The notes beneath the pieces are model-generated. The model was not told the origin of the DNA. It searched no databases and worked only from the letters and a program-made list of their open reading frames with translations. Below, piece after piece: positions 16,406 through 25,335 of a stretch of DNA of 64,000 nt. The stretch is from positions 124,001 through 188,000 of the forward strand of contig NZ_BBLT01000001.1 of assembly GCF_000775915.1 (NCBI RefSeq), in the 5' to 3' direction. Positions within the stretch are counted from its first letter, which is position 1, and each line of letters starts with the position of its first letter. The position numbers were made by a program, and so were the translations under genes. Source of the stretch: Sporocytophaga myxococcoides (lineage in GTDB: Bacteria; Bacteroidota; Bacteroidia; Cytophagales; Cytophagaceae).

Positions 16406-18604
16406 ATGATCCGAAAAAACGATGCCTCCTTACAATTGGCTGAAATGCTTGCAAGGCATGAGCAACTAGGTTATCTGTTGCTGGATTCCGATTTGAGAAT
16501 TTTTAACATCAATTCCGAAGCAGAATACATTTTTGGTATTGCAAAAAATGAAGTGTTGGGATGTGTGATTACGGACCTGTTTCCATCTCTGAAGTACTCG
16601 GAACACATTACATGTATCAAAGAAGCTTTAAATGGAAATTCTAGAGAATTAAGAGATTTAACCTTAGGTCCATTTTCTGTTTTTTCCAGTGAGTTGTTCA
16701 GGTTCTCCTATCTGCCTTTCAAGGAAAATATTGATGAAAATACAAATGTTCTAATGCTTGTCAAGAATTTACCAAAGACTGCGGAAGTATTTAATCCAGG
16801 TGGGAAAAAGTTTGAATTTATAATGGACGAGATAGATGTAGGTATTTGGGAAGTTGATATGAAAGGTTATACATTATATCTTAATAAATCTATGTGTTCC
16901 ATGTTGAACCTTTCGTCTGTTAATGACATAAAGGGAAAAGCTTATACTGAATTTTTTACTCCAAGAAGTATAGAGTCCATGAAGCGTCAACATCGTAAAG
17001 GAGTAAAAGATGTAGCTTCTGTTTTTGAAGGAGAATTGATTTCTGGTAATGGGAAAATACTGAATGTGATGATCCATGGTACTCCCTTATTTGATGACTC
17101 TGGGAAGGTAAAAGGGTATATCGGAACATTTACTGATATTACTCTTAAGATCAAATATCAGAGAGAATTAAAAAATTCAGAAGAGCGATTCAGAATGTTG
17201 TTTGAAAAATCTCAACGAGCAAACCTTATATCAAAAGACTACAAAATTATACTTGTAAATGATGCATTGTTAAAAAAGTTTGGATACAGTTCAGCAGATG
17301 AACTTATAGGAAAATCACCAACCGTTCTTTTAGCTTTATCTTCGGTTGAAACCATTAATGAACGGATTAGAAAAATCAATAATAAGGAAGAGGTAGAAAA
17401 TACATTTGAGCTGTTTTTTTCCGATAAAAATGGAAACGAGTTTCCAGCAGAGGTGGAAATAACCTATTTTGAATTAGCAGATGGAAAATCTACACACATT
17501 TCCATTAAAGATATTACTGATCAGAAATTAGCCGAAGAAGAGATTAAGAAGAGTGAGGCAAAGTTTCGTAGTTTGTTTAATACACCGATGATCGGTATTG
17601 CCTTTACAGATTCAAGCTATAGAATAGTGGAGGCCAATTCAAAGTTTTTAGATATTATAAAATATACTAAAGAGCAGTTTGAGGAGAAGGAAATATATTG
17701 GAAGGATTTAACTCCTGAAGAACATATATGGAGAGATGATATAGCGGTTCAGGAATTTTTAAAGAATGGATTTATAAATCCATACGAGAAGGAATATCTG
17801 AGAAGGGATGGGAGTAGGGTACCTGTTTTTGTCGCATCTGCTATTTTAGGAGGGATAAATAACACGGGAGTAGTTTTTGTTATTGATGCTTCTGAATTAA
17901 AGAAAAGCAAGGAAGAGGCCAATAAGATTGCAGAAGAGTTGTCGAAGTTTTTGTATATGGCTTCTCATGATCTCAAAGGTCCGCTGGCTTCAGTGATTGG
18001 CCTTACCATGGTTGCTAAAAATGAGGTGAAAGATGCAAAAGCAATTGAATATTTTTCACTAATAGAAAAATGTACCAAAAAACTTGATAGCTCGCTGGTT
18101 AACCTTATGAAGATAATAAAGATAAAAAGTAATGTATTTGAGTTTGTTGAAATTGACTTCAGAAAACTGGTGCCGGAAGTATTGGATACTCTGATTTATC
18201 AGCAGGCATATGATCTTCCTATACTTGAGCTGAATGTAGAGCTTAAAGCACCATTTTTTTCCGAAGAGGAATTGCTAGTTTCTATATTTCAAAACCTTTT
18301 TGAGAACTCAATTAAATACAAGTCGCTTTTGAGAAAACTTCTGATTAAGGTAACAGTCAGGGATATTAATGATGCCATTGAAATTATTGTTGAAGACAAC
18401 GGAAGAGGAATTAATTCAAAAATTATAAATAAAATTTTTGATATGTTTTATCGCGGAGATTATGATTCTAAAGGATCAGGGTTAGGTTTGTACATCGTTC
18501 AGAATGGAATTGAGAAGTTTAACGGCAGTATTTCTGTTCGAAATATTGAATCCGGGGGTGCTGAATTTCATATAATTCTTCCACGGGAACTAACCAGGTC
18601 CTGA
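16406..18604 (+). CDS. Multi-PAS sensor histidine kinase
   Basis: A 732-aa kinase with no membrane segment. Four PAS-like domains occupy about 12-125, 135-255, 262-375 and 388-505; each begins with the usual F/R-x-LF or GYLLLDSD-type strand and ends in a GYIGTFTDIT- or HISIKDITDQK-like strand. The HisKA H-box is FLYMASHDLKGPLASVIG (about 515-532). The catalytic domain has NLFENSIKYKS, VEDNGRGIN and GSGLGLYIVQNGIEKF. It is an orphan: no response regulator is adjacent. A soluble sensor of redox, oxygen or small ligands is likely but the ligand is unknown. Confidence 0.93.
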   Translation: MIRKNDASLQLAEMLARHEQLGYLLLDSDLRIFNINSEAEYIFGIAKNEVLGCVITDLFPSLKYSEHITCIKEALNGNSRELRDLTLGPFSVFSSELFRFSYLPFKENIDENTNVLMLVKNLPKTAEVFNPGGKKFEFIMDEIDVGIWEVDMKGYTLYLNKSMCSMLNLSSVNDIKGKAYTEFFTPRSIESMKRQHRKGVKDVASVFEGELISGNGKILNVMIHGTPLFDDSGKVKGYIGTFTDITLKIKYQRELKNSEERFRMLFEKSQRANLISKDYKIILVNDALLKKFGYSSADELIGKSPTVLLALSSVETINERIRKINNKEEVENTFELFFSDKNGNEFPAEVEITYFELADGKSTHISIKDITDQKLAEEEIKKSEAKFRSLFNTPMIGIAFTDSSYRIVEANSKFLDIIKYTKEQFEEKEIYWKDLTPEEHIWRDDIAVQEFLKNGFINPYEKEYLRRDGSRVPVFVASAILGGINNTGVVFVIDASELKKSKEEANKIAEELSKFLYMASHDLKGPLASVIGLTMVAKNEVKDAKAIEYFSLIEKCTKKLDSSLVNLMKIIKIKSNVFEFVEIDFRKLVPEVLDTLIYQQAYDLPILELNVELKAPFFSEEELLVSIFQNLFENSIKYKSLLRKLLIKVTVRDINDAIEIIVEDNGRGINSKIINKIFDMFYRGDYDSKGSGLGLYIVQNGIEKFNGSISVRNIESGGAEFHIILPRELTRS

Positions 18605-18683
18605 TATTCAGGAGGGCTAGCAGTTCATGAAAGTTTTTGGAATAGTTTAAGATTGTATATGATTGGGTAAACCGGTTTTAGGG

Positions 18684-18720
18684 ATAATCGTATAATTTTA
18701 TAATTAATATATACGATTAT
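18684..18720 (+). promoter_or_regulatory. 11-bp inverted repeat enclosing the start codon of the secreted protein gene
   Basis: ATAATCGTATA (18684-18694) and TATACGATTAT (18710-18720) are perfect reverse complements separated by 15 nt. The right arm ends on the U of the AUG at 18719-18721, so as RNA the hairpin would hide the start codon. As DNA it could equally be an operator. Confidence 0.55.
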
Positions 18721-19198
18721 GAGAATTTTAAAACTGTTCGTTTTATTTTGTTTTGCGTTTCAATATTCTGATGCACAGGTTTTTAGGACCGGAGATGTTA
18801 ATTTAGATGCAGCTCTAAGAGATTTTAATATTCATTCAAAGACAGATTTTAGTTTGTTTAAGAAGAAAATCAGTGTTGACTTTGGTTTGTCGGAGGGGAG
18901 AATAGATCATCTACTTTTATCATATAAAATGGAACCCGCTGATTTATTATTAGTTCTGGAGACTTCCCGCCATTGCAGTAAACCTGTTGAAAAAGTAATT
19001 GAATGTTATGAAGGAAATAAAGGCCACGGGTGGGGACAAATAGCCAAAGACTTAGGAATTAAACCCGGATCTCCTGAATTTCATGCCATGAAAAAAGATC
19101 TAAAATATAAATGTAAAGCGGATAAATATTATCATGGAAATGGGACAAATCAAGGGCATAGCAAAGGTAAAGGTAAGGGAAAAGGAAAAAAGATGTAA
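18719..19198 (+). CDS. Secreted protein with WGxIAKxLGIKPGS motif and Lys/Gly-rich tail
   Basis: A 159-aa exported protein. The signal peptide is residues 1-19 (MRILKLFVLFCFAFQYSDA, then Q). A helical central part contains YKMEPADLLLVLETSRHCSKPVEKVIECYEGNKGHGWGQIAKDLGIKPGSPEFHAMKK. The GxGWGxIAKxxGIKPGSxEFH pattern recurs in uncharacterised secreted proteins of many Gram-negative bacteria, but I know of no assigned function. The two central cysteines could form a disulfide. The C-terminus is NQGHSKGKGKGKGKKM, strongly basic and His/Gly-rich. The start codon is inside an inverted repeat and a strong terminator follows. Confidence 0.7.
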   Translation: MRILKLFVLFCFAFQYSDAQVFRTGDVNLDAALRDFNIHSKTDFSLFKKKISVDFGLSEGRIDHLLLSYKMEPADLLLVLETSRHCSKPVEKVIECYEGNKGHGWGQIAKDLGIKPGSPEFHAMKKDLKYKCKADKYYHGNGTNQGHSKGKGKGKGKKM

Positions 19199-19222
19199 TG
19201 TAGAATTGAAATAGTAATTATT

Positions 19223-19257
19223 AAGCTCAATGCGAAGAATGCATTGAGCTTTTTTTA
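19223..19257 (+). terminator. Rho-independent terminator
   Basis: A perfect 11-bp stem AAGCTCAATGC (19223-19233) / GCATTGAGCTT (19241-19251), loop GAAGAAT, followed by TTTTTT. It lies 24 bp after the stop codon of the secreted protein gene. Confidence 0.92.
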
Positions 19258-19372
19258 TGTGTTGCATATAAGCTTACTTACTTAACGAATCAATGCCATG
19301 CTCTTCTTAAGGCTGGTTTAACATTCCTTTATACTGATGGTTTTACTTATAAGCCACCAAAGGAAAAGCAAC

Positions 19373-19720
19373 ATGTTAAATCAAAATGATCTAGCTTTAA
19401 TAGAAATTTTAAATGATTGCGGTGCAGTCTGCGAAATGTGTGCTACAGCTTGTCTCAGAGAAGACAATGTAAAAGTGCTTGCAAAATGTATTGAGTTTGA
19501 CAGAGACTGTGCGGATATATGCAGAACTGCTGCAGCGCTTTTAAGAAGAGATTCTACAATAGCACATCAGTACCTTTTATTGTGTGAAGAAATCTGCAGA
19601 AAATGTGCCGAGGAATGCAGGAAACACTCTTCCATGCGACATTGTAAGGAATGTGCAGAAAAGTGTCTACGTTGTGCCGATGCCTGTCATGAACTGCATG
19701 AACCTATTTTGCAAAAGTAA
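19373..19720 (+). CDS. Four-helix bundle copper-binding protein (DUF326)
   Basis: A 115-aa cysteine-rich protein. Cysteines lie on helices in the pattern DCGAVCEMCATACL, LAKCIEFDRDCADICRTAA, LLCEEICRKCAEECRKH and HCKECAEKCLRCADACHELHEP, which is the DUF326 / Csp-like arrangement that binds Cu(I) inside a four-helix bundle. The ATG at 19373 is preceded by AAAGGAAAAG; an upstream in-frame ATG (19337) adds 12 unconserved residues. No signal peptide is seen, so it is a cytosolic copper buffer. No copper exporter is adjacent. Confidence 0.9.
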   Translation: MLNQNDLALIEILNDCGAVCEMCATACLREDNVKVLAKCIEFDRDCADICRTAAALLRRDSTIAHQYLLLCEEICRKCAEECRKHSSMRHCKECAEKCLRCADACHELHEPILQK

Positions 19721-19727
19721 ATGTCAT

Positions 19728-19754
19728 AAGGTTGTTTAATTTTTAAACAGCCTT
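19728..19754. terminator. Bidirectional terminator between convergent genes
   Basis: The stem AAGGTTGTTTAA (19728-19739) / TTAAACAGCCTT (19743-19754) has one G-T wobble and a 3-nt loop, followed by TATTTATT. It sits between the copper protein and the nucleosidase gene. Confidence 0.7.
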
Positions 19755-19757
19755 TAT

Positions 19758-20516
19758 TTATTCATTAATTTTAGAAAGAATTTTGCTTACTACTCCAAGG
19801 GTATAATATTTTGCAACATTCTCAATGTATTTTGAGAAATCTATTGGAGCATGATCATTGGCTGAATCGGAAATGGTTCTTACAACTATGTAAGGAATAT
19901 TGAATTCATAACAGATTTGGCCTACTGCCCCGCCTTCCATTTCAACGCATAAAGCATCAGGCAATTCCTTCTGTATTTTATTCAATTGCTGAGCAGATCC
20001 AATAAACTGATCTCCGCAACAAATCTGCCCACTATACACTGCAGGGCTGTTAAGTGAAAATTGCTGAATATATTCCTCGTTAATATATTTTTGGAAATCA
20101 TCCTGAAGAAACTCTTCGCAACAGGAAACAGCAAAGCAGACAAGAGAATCATGACATGGGAATATAGCTTTGTCTAACAGAGGAGCTTCAAATTGCGGAA
20201 ACAAAGGGCGAGCGTCAAGATCATGCTGAGTAGCTTCAGTAGCTACAACGATATCTCCGACTTTTAATTTTGTATTCACAGCGCCGGCCACGCCTGCAAC
20301 AATAAGGCGATCTATCCCAAAACGTTCAATCATTATTGCGGCAGTTACAGAAGAGGCTACTTTACCAATACGAGAAAGGGCTACAACACATTCATTGCCG
20401 TTGAGTGTTCCTTTGTAGAAATTTCTTCGGCCCGACTCATATACTGATTCTATATTCATGTTGGAAATGATCAGCTCGATTTCCTCAGGCATCGGTACAA
20501 GTATTCCCGTTAGCAT
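19758..20516 (-). CDS. mtnN: 5'-methylthioadenosine/S-adenosylhomocysteine nucleosidase
   Basis: A 252-aa nucleoside phosphorylase-fold protein. The start MLTGILVPMPEEIELI, the SRIGKVASSVTAA motif, the strand IDRLIVAGVAGAVN and the active-site segment CVEMEGGAVGQICYEFNIPYIVVRTISDSAN (MEGxAVxQ and the catalytic Asp in SDSA) are those of MTA/SAH nucleosidases. These enzymes split MTA or SAH to adenine plus a thio-ribose for methionine salvage and SAH detoxification. An insertion of about 20 residues (100-165) is longer than in E. coli Pfs. Futalosine hydrolase is a relative, but the MEGG motif and overall match favour MTAN. It is monocistronic. Confidence 0.82.
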   Translation of the reverse strand: MLTGILVPMPEEIELIISNMNIESVYESGRRNFYKGTLNGNECVVALSRIGKVASSVTAAIMIERFGIDRLIVAGVAGAVNTKLKVGDIVVATEATQHDLDARPLFPQFEAPLLDKAIFPCHDSLVCFAVSCCEEFLQDDFQKYINEEYIQQFSLNSPAVYSGQICCGDQFIGSAQQLNKIQKELPDALCVEMEGGAVGQICYEFNIPYIVVRTISDSANDHAPIDFSKYIENVAKYYTLGVVSKILSKINE

Positions 20517-20545
20517 AGCTAATTTTATTTTGGTAATTTTTAAAA

Positions 20546-23500
20546 TTAATATTTTAGTTCAACAAACCCTTTGATGATGCTCTCTCCATTGTAGAAAACA
20601 TAATAATAGGTTCCTGCCTGAAGCTGTTCCCCTTTATCAGAGTTGCCATTCCAGTTGTTTGCATAGCTATTTTTGCTATACCATAACTGGCCGAAACGAT
20701 CAAAAATTTCCAGCTTATTGTCTTCTTTATTATTGATTCCACGAATAACAAAATAATCATTCATACCATCATTGTTGGGGGTGATAATGCTTGGAGCTTC
20801 CAGACGATCATGGCTGGTAAGTTGCACAAGGTAATCTTCTGTTTCTCCTGTTTCTCCCTGAGAGATACAACCTTGTTCAGATGTAAATGCTCCGGTGGTA
20901 CGCATGCGGACTCTCAGTCTTCTTGCTCCGGCAAAATCAGCATTGCCAGATATGGAGAGGTTTGGGAGAGTAATCACTGAATCTTTGCCGAAAGAAGAAG
21001 AAAGGAACTCTCCTGCATCATCAAACTCACCATTATTGTTATAATCAATCCAGATGGCTGTATAATATGTGGGAGAAGATAATTTATAGTTTGATGTATG
21101 AATCTCTGCAGTATAGATATCTCCTAGGAAGATTTTCGTACTTATCTCCGACTGTGTATAATCTGAATATCCGGTTGGGTTGCATCCTGAATTTTTGTTT
21201 ACTATTGATGCAAGACTGAAATAATCTATCTGACCTCCCGAACATGGTTCAAACGCAGTTGAAGCAGGGCAAGATGTGCCGGGAAGAATTACAGTTGATC
21301 CCCGGTTGATTTTTACAGCAAAGTCGACAGTGTCATATTGACTTCCTTCAGGTGTGAAAACGAAGCATCGCAGATTACCATTCGCTGCATTTTTATTAAA
21401 GCCTATGGCGATTGTTGGACCTGTTTTATTTGGAAATACAACATTTTCGTCCGAGTATTCCCACTCATAGGTGTGTCCGCTTAACTGAGGTACGATCGAA
21501 TATGCCTGCAAAGTATTTTCTGCTACAATTTCTCTTCCTGAAATAGATAAGATCGGACCTTTCACCTTCAATTGTCTTTCAATAGTAGGAGCAGGAAGAT
21601 AATTCTGATCCCCTTCCTGATAAGCAATAATAGAAGTATTTCCAATGCCAGTAAGTGTAATTACACTTCCAGATATTGTTGCGACAGTAAGATCAGAACT
21701 TTTGAATTGTAAGGGCAAAGCGGAAGATGAAGTTGCATTTATGGTAAAAGGAGGTTCCCCATAGGTTCGCTCAGCCATTGGTTCAAAGGTAATTAGCTGA
21801 TTAGCCTTGTTTACATTTAAGATTTTATAAACAGGGATTGATGAGTAATAATTTTTGTCTCCTTCACACCAGGCACTGATAGTTACAGTCCCGGCTCCTG
21901 TAATTGTAATAGTATCTCCGGAAGTGGTAGCTATACTTTCAATTTCACTATAAAGAGTGATTGGAAGGCCTGAACTTGATCTCATATCTGGTACAAATGG
22001 AGCATCGCCATATGTTTTAGTGGGAATATCTTCAAAAGTTAATTCCTGTTGTGCTTTGTTAACTGTTAAATTCCTGGGTGATGATGCACCAGGGTAATAA
22101 TTTTCGTTTCCCTCAGCATTTGCTATCAATCCTGTAAATCCTGCTCCTGTGATAGTCGCTGTTATTCCTGAAATTTTAACTACAGAGGTATCAGAGCTAA
22201 TGTAAGTTATAGGTAATCCCGAATTAACAGATGCTTCCAGGGTAAATGGCTTATCTCCATATGTCATTTGGAATGGAGGATTAAAAGTGAAGATAGGTTC
22301 TATTCTGGAATCGTATTTTGCAATGAATAAGTCACCCTTATTCGCGGCGAAAAAAGCTTGTTGCTGCTGATCCGGGTCGAAATTACCACTACCGTCCACT
22401 GCTCCACCAATAAATACTTTACCTTTGCCGTTAACAGCGATAGCAGAAACAGTATCATTGTGGTTCCCACCGATATTTTCAGCCCAAATAAATTTACCGT
22501 CCTGAGAATACTTAGCCATCACTATATCTGTTCCCAGGCCGTTTAATGTACTTGAATTTGATGATTCCGGATCCGGATCTAATCTGTTTTGAAAAACGCC
22601 GGCAAGATAAATGGTGCCGGATGGTGAAGCAGCGACATTTAGTCCGCGGGCCACTGCCCCGCTTCCTATGACGAGAGACCATTTATAGTTTCCTAGTTCA
22701 TCAAATTGAGCAAGCAGAATATTACAGGAAGATTTTGGACTGATATTGTTAGTTGCAGAGGAAGGGTCTATGTCTGTCTGCGTTTCCAATGATCCTGTAA
22801 TGGTAATATAGCCTGAATTATCAATACAAAGATCATGGATCATGTTTGTTTTGTCCGAAAAATTATTCTGAAAAGTGTTGATCCATTCCAGAGTTCCTGT
22901 TTGAGAATACTTTGTCAGAAAGACAGCGCCATAACTGCTTTTTCGCTCATTCACTGGTTCATTAATATCAAAATCTATTGTTTGTGAAAAGTATCCAGCA
23001 GTATAAATATTTCCTTTAGGATCTGTTATATGAGCTGTAATTTCACATGTTGCATCAAAGCCAGTCATTATTCCGCCCCATTTAATTTCTCCTGTGGCAT
23101 TGCTGTATGTAGAAATAAAAGAGGACTTTTTTCCTCTTCCTTGTTTGAAATATCCTTTGCTGTTAAGATCTAAATCAATTTGGTTTAACTGATTTTCAGA
23201 AGTCCAGTTTCCGGTTAAAGAAATATATCCGGACTCGTTAGTGGATATACCAATTCCCACATTATCCGAAGAGGATTTTATCATACCAGACCAAATAAGA
23301 GAACCATCAGTTCCTTTATATTTTGCAACAAATGTTTGTCTGATGCCGAATGTTCCAAATAGGCTGCGGATTCCATCTCCCGGATCGACATCTAAAGTTC
23401 CCTGAAAATATCCGGTGATATAAATATTGCCTTCTTTATCAATACAAATACTTTTACCCTCATCATCCTGTGAGGAACCGATTCCAAAGGCCCACATCAA

Positions 23501-23776
23501 TTTTCCATCCCGACTATATTTGGCAACAAAGAGATCTTTCTCCCCACGTCCTACTAAAAATTTATTGGTATTAGCAGGATCAAAATCCATCCCTGAACCG
23601 GTGTAATAACCGGTAGCTATAATACTTCCGTCCGAATCAAGTACAAAGTCATTTGTTTGCTGAAGTTTTCCTTGTCCTTCATAAATGGAGAATCCCCAGT
23701 CAAACTTGCTGTATTGAGCTTTTAATCCGGTGATATTAAGCAGTAACAGGATGATTAAGAAAAATTTACTTTTCAT
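20546..23776 (-). CDS. Type IX secretion system type B sorting-domain protein (SBBP/MBG/GEVED/CHU_C)
   Basis: A 1,076-aa secreted protein. The signal peptide is 1-20 (ending GLKA). Residues 25-490 are about seven SBBP-type beta-propeller units with recurring AKYS/KYDS, GNIYITGYFQGTLDVDPG-like motifs. Residues 500-740 are three MBG-type repeats with TYGDAPF and GAGTVTI/AxQEGDQNYLPA-type motifs. About 860-990 is a GEVED domain (WIDYNNNGEFDDAGEF, LRVRMRTTG, GETEDYLVQL). Residues 1000-1076 are a CHU_C sorting domain (TPNNDGMNDYFVIRG, LEIFDRFGQLWY, NNWNGNSDKGEQLQAGTYYYVF). This domain is used for export and surface attachment through the type IX system. Role: surface adhesin or scaffold, inferred. 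Confidence 0.92.
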   Translation of the reverse strand: MKSKFFLIILLLLNITGLKAQYSKFDWGFSIYEGQGKLQQTNDFVLDSDGSIIATGYYTGSGMDFDPANTNKFLVGRGEKDLFVAKYSRDGKLMWAFGIGSSQDDEGKSICIDKEGNIYITGYFQGTLDVDPGDGIRSLFGTFGIRQTFVAKYKGTDGSLIWSGMIKSSSDNVGIGISTNESGYISLTGNWTSENQLNQIDLDLNSKGYFKQGRGKKSSFISTYSNATGEIKWGGIMTGFDATCEITAHITDPKGNIYTAGYFSQTIDFDINEPVNERKSSYGAVFLTKYSQTGTLEWINTFQNNFSDKTNMIHDLCIDNSGYITITGSLETQTDIDPSSATNNISPKSSCNILLAQFDELGNYKWSLVIGSGAVARGLNVAASPSGTIYLAGVFQNRLDPDPESSNSSTLNGLGTDIVMAKYSQDGKFIWAENIGGNHNDTVSAIAVNGKGKVFIGGAVDGSGNFDPDQQQQAFFAANKGDLFIAKYDSRIEPIFTFNPPFQMTYGDKPFTLEASVNSGLPITYISSDTSVVKISGITATITGAGFTGLIANAEGNENYYPGASSPRNLTVNKAQQELTFEDIPTKTYGDAPFVPDMRSSSGLPITLYSEIESIATTSGDTITITGAGTVTISAWCEGDKNYYSSIPVYKILNVNKANQLITFEPMAERTYGEPPFTINATSSSALPLQFKSSDLTVATISGSVITLTGIGNTSIIAYQEGDQNYLPAPTIERQLKVKGPILSISGREIVAENTLQAYSIVPQLSGHTYEWEYSDENVVFPNKTGPTIAIGFNKNAANGNLRCFVFTPEGSQYDTVDFAVKINRGSTVILPGTSCPASTAFEPCSGGQIDYFSLASIVNKNSGCNPTGYSDYTQSEISTKIFLGDIYTAEIHTSNYKLSSPTYYTAIWIDYNNNGEFDDAGEFLSSSFGKDSVITLPNLSISGNADFAGARRLRVRMRTTGAFTSEQGCISQGETGETEDYLVQLTSHDRLEAPSIITPNNDGMNDYFVIRGINNKEDNKLEIFDRFGQLWYSKNSYANNWNGNSDKGEQLQAGTYYYVFYNGESIIKGFVELKY

Positions 23777-23969
23777 TTGTAAAACAATGTCATTTGAAAA
23801 ATAGACGATTTTTATATATTCAAAAATACGATTTTTAGGCCGCTTGACAATGAGTTTTATAAAGAGTCTTTAAATATAGGTATTTTGAATATTACAGGTT
23901 GTAATTGTTGATTTTTAGAGGATTATGATTTGAGGGGTACTGGTTAAAAGATTTAGAGAATTAAAGTAA

Positions 23970-24416
23970 ATGGAAGCAGTTATATTTTGTGGTATTCAGG
24001 CTTCTGGAAAATCCACTTTTTTCAAAGAAAAGTTTTTTAAAACGCACGTACGGATTTCAATGGATTTGCTCAGAACAAGAAACAGAGAGAGACTTTTTCT
24101 GGAAACATGTTTAAAAACCAAAATGTCTTTTGTGGTTGAGAATACTAATCCTACAAGGGCAGAAAGAGAAAAGTTTATTTCAAAGGCAAGAGAATTTGGC
24201 TACAGAATAGTCGGATACTATTTTAAAACAAGCCTGAAAGATGCACTTGAAAGGAACAATAACAGAGATGGGAAGGAGTGTGTTCCTGAAGTTGGTATCA
24301 AGGCAACTTTAAAAAAACTGGAACTACCTTCATTTGATGAAGGCTTTGACGAGTTGTATTTTGTTGAAATTAAAGATGGAAAATTTATAATAAAAGATTG
24401 GTCTGATGAAGTTTGA
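23970..24416 (+). CDS. Pnkp-type P-loop polynucleotide kinase domain protein
   Basis: A 148-aa single-domain P-loop kinase. Walker A is GIQASGKST (8-16). RISMDLLRTR (29-38) gives the catalytic Asp, VVENTNPTRAEREKFISKAREFGYRIVGYYF is the T4 Pnk/Pnkp-like NTNPT motif, and ERNNNRDGKECVPE is the lid. The family phosphorylates 5'-OH ends of RNA or DNA. Its last 11 bp overlap the start of the Thg1-like gene (ATG at 24406), so the two are a translational unit. This points to a joint action on tRNA 5' ends: phosphorylation followed by 3'-5' nucleotide addition. That coupling is inference. A Pnkp-type phosphatase without a working kinase half is encoded at 8340-9500. Confidence 0.82.
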   Translation: MEAVIFCGIQASGKSTFFKEKFFKTHVRISMDLLRTRNRERLFLETCLKTKMSFVVENTNPTRAEREKFISKAREFGYRIVGYYFKTSLKDALERNNNRDGKECVPEVGIKATLKKLELPSFDEGFDELYFVEIKDGKFIIKDWSDEV

Positions 24417-25177
24417 TGAATTGGATAGTAAGATGAGAGTTTATGAAACGGCTCATGATATTTGTGTATTACCGGGTATCTATATGGTAGCCCGAATTGA
24501 TGGTAGGGGCTTTACAAGGCTTACCAAAGAAGTGCATCAATTTGAAGCTCCTTTTGAATGTAAAATTCAGAGATTATATGATTGAAACTGTGAAACACCT
24601 TATGAATTGTGGCTTTAAGGTCGTTTATGGATATACCGAAAGTGATGAAATATCTCTGCTGTTTGATTTGAATGAATCTTTGTTTTCACGCAAGCATAGG
24701 AAATACAACTCTGTACTTGCAGGTGAAGCAAGCGCTAAATTTTCCCTGCTTCTTGGCGGCCTTGCAGCTTTTGATTGCAGGATCTGTGAGTTACCGAATA
24801 AACATCTGGTGGTTGATTATTTCAGATGGAGAAATGAAGATGCTTACAGAAACTCTTTGAATGCTCATTGTTATTGGGCGTTGCGTAAGGATAACTTTTC
24901 ACAAACCAATGCTACTAAGAAGATAGAGGGAATGAGTGTTTCAGAAAAGAATGAATTATTGTTTTCTTATAATATAAACTTTAATGATTTGCCTCTCTGG
25001 CAAAAGAGGGGTATTGGGTTTTACTGGACTTTGGTCGATAAAGAAGGATTTAATCCTAGAACAAACGAGCAGGTGATTTCTAAAAGAAGACAGTTAAAGG
25101 TAGATATGGACCTTCCAATGAAAGATGAATATTCAAAATTTATTTTGGATATTATTGAAGTGAATTACATTGATTAA
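24406..25177 (+). pseudogene. tRNA-His guanylyltransferase / Thg1-like 3'-5' polymerase, with a +1 frameshift
   Basis: The first frame from the ATG at 24406 reads MKFDELDSKMRVYETAHD, then YMVARIDGRGFTRLTKEVHQFEAPFE, the Thg1 N-terminus with the DGRGFTRL metal-binding motif, and stops at 24583. The second frame picks up at about 24560 as VKFRDYMIETVKHLMNCGFKVVYGYTESDEISLLF and runs to 25177. It includes the second metal motif and the C-terminal NALNAHCYW, NELLF and WQKRGIG motifs of the family. One extra base around TTTGAATGTAAAATTC (24553-24568) explains the break. Joined, the protein is about 256 aa, the normal length. It may be a sequencing error, a recent mutation or programmed shifting. 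Confidence 0.82.
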
Positions 25178-25335
25178 TATATTAAAGCTTTGGTGAATCA
25201 GGGCTTTTGCATAGACTAATTACCAGTTTTTTTGCTATGATATTTAATTTTTACTATAACCTTTATAATATATTCAGTTTCAGGTTTCAAAAATAGCATA
25301 GCAAAAATTTGTATCTGTTTTATGAGTTGTAAAAA

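Noticed and set aside
19758-20516. Futalosine hydrolase (mqnB) as identity of the nucleosidase
   Set aside because: The MEGGAVGQ segment and SDSA active-site Asp fit MTA/SAH nucleosidase better, and no other menaquinone genes are nearby; not fully excluded.
21500-22300. MBG repeats as a recent internal duplication
   Set aside because: The three units are only moderately similar, as is usual for this repeat family; there is no sign of recent DNA-level duplication.
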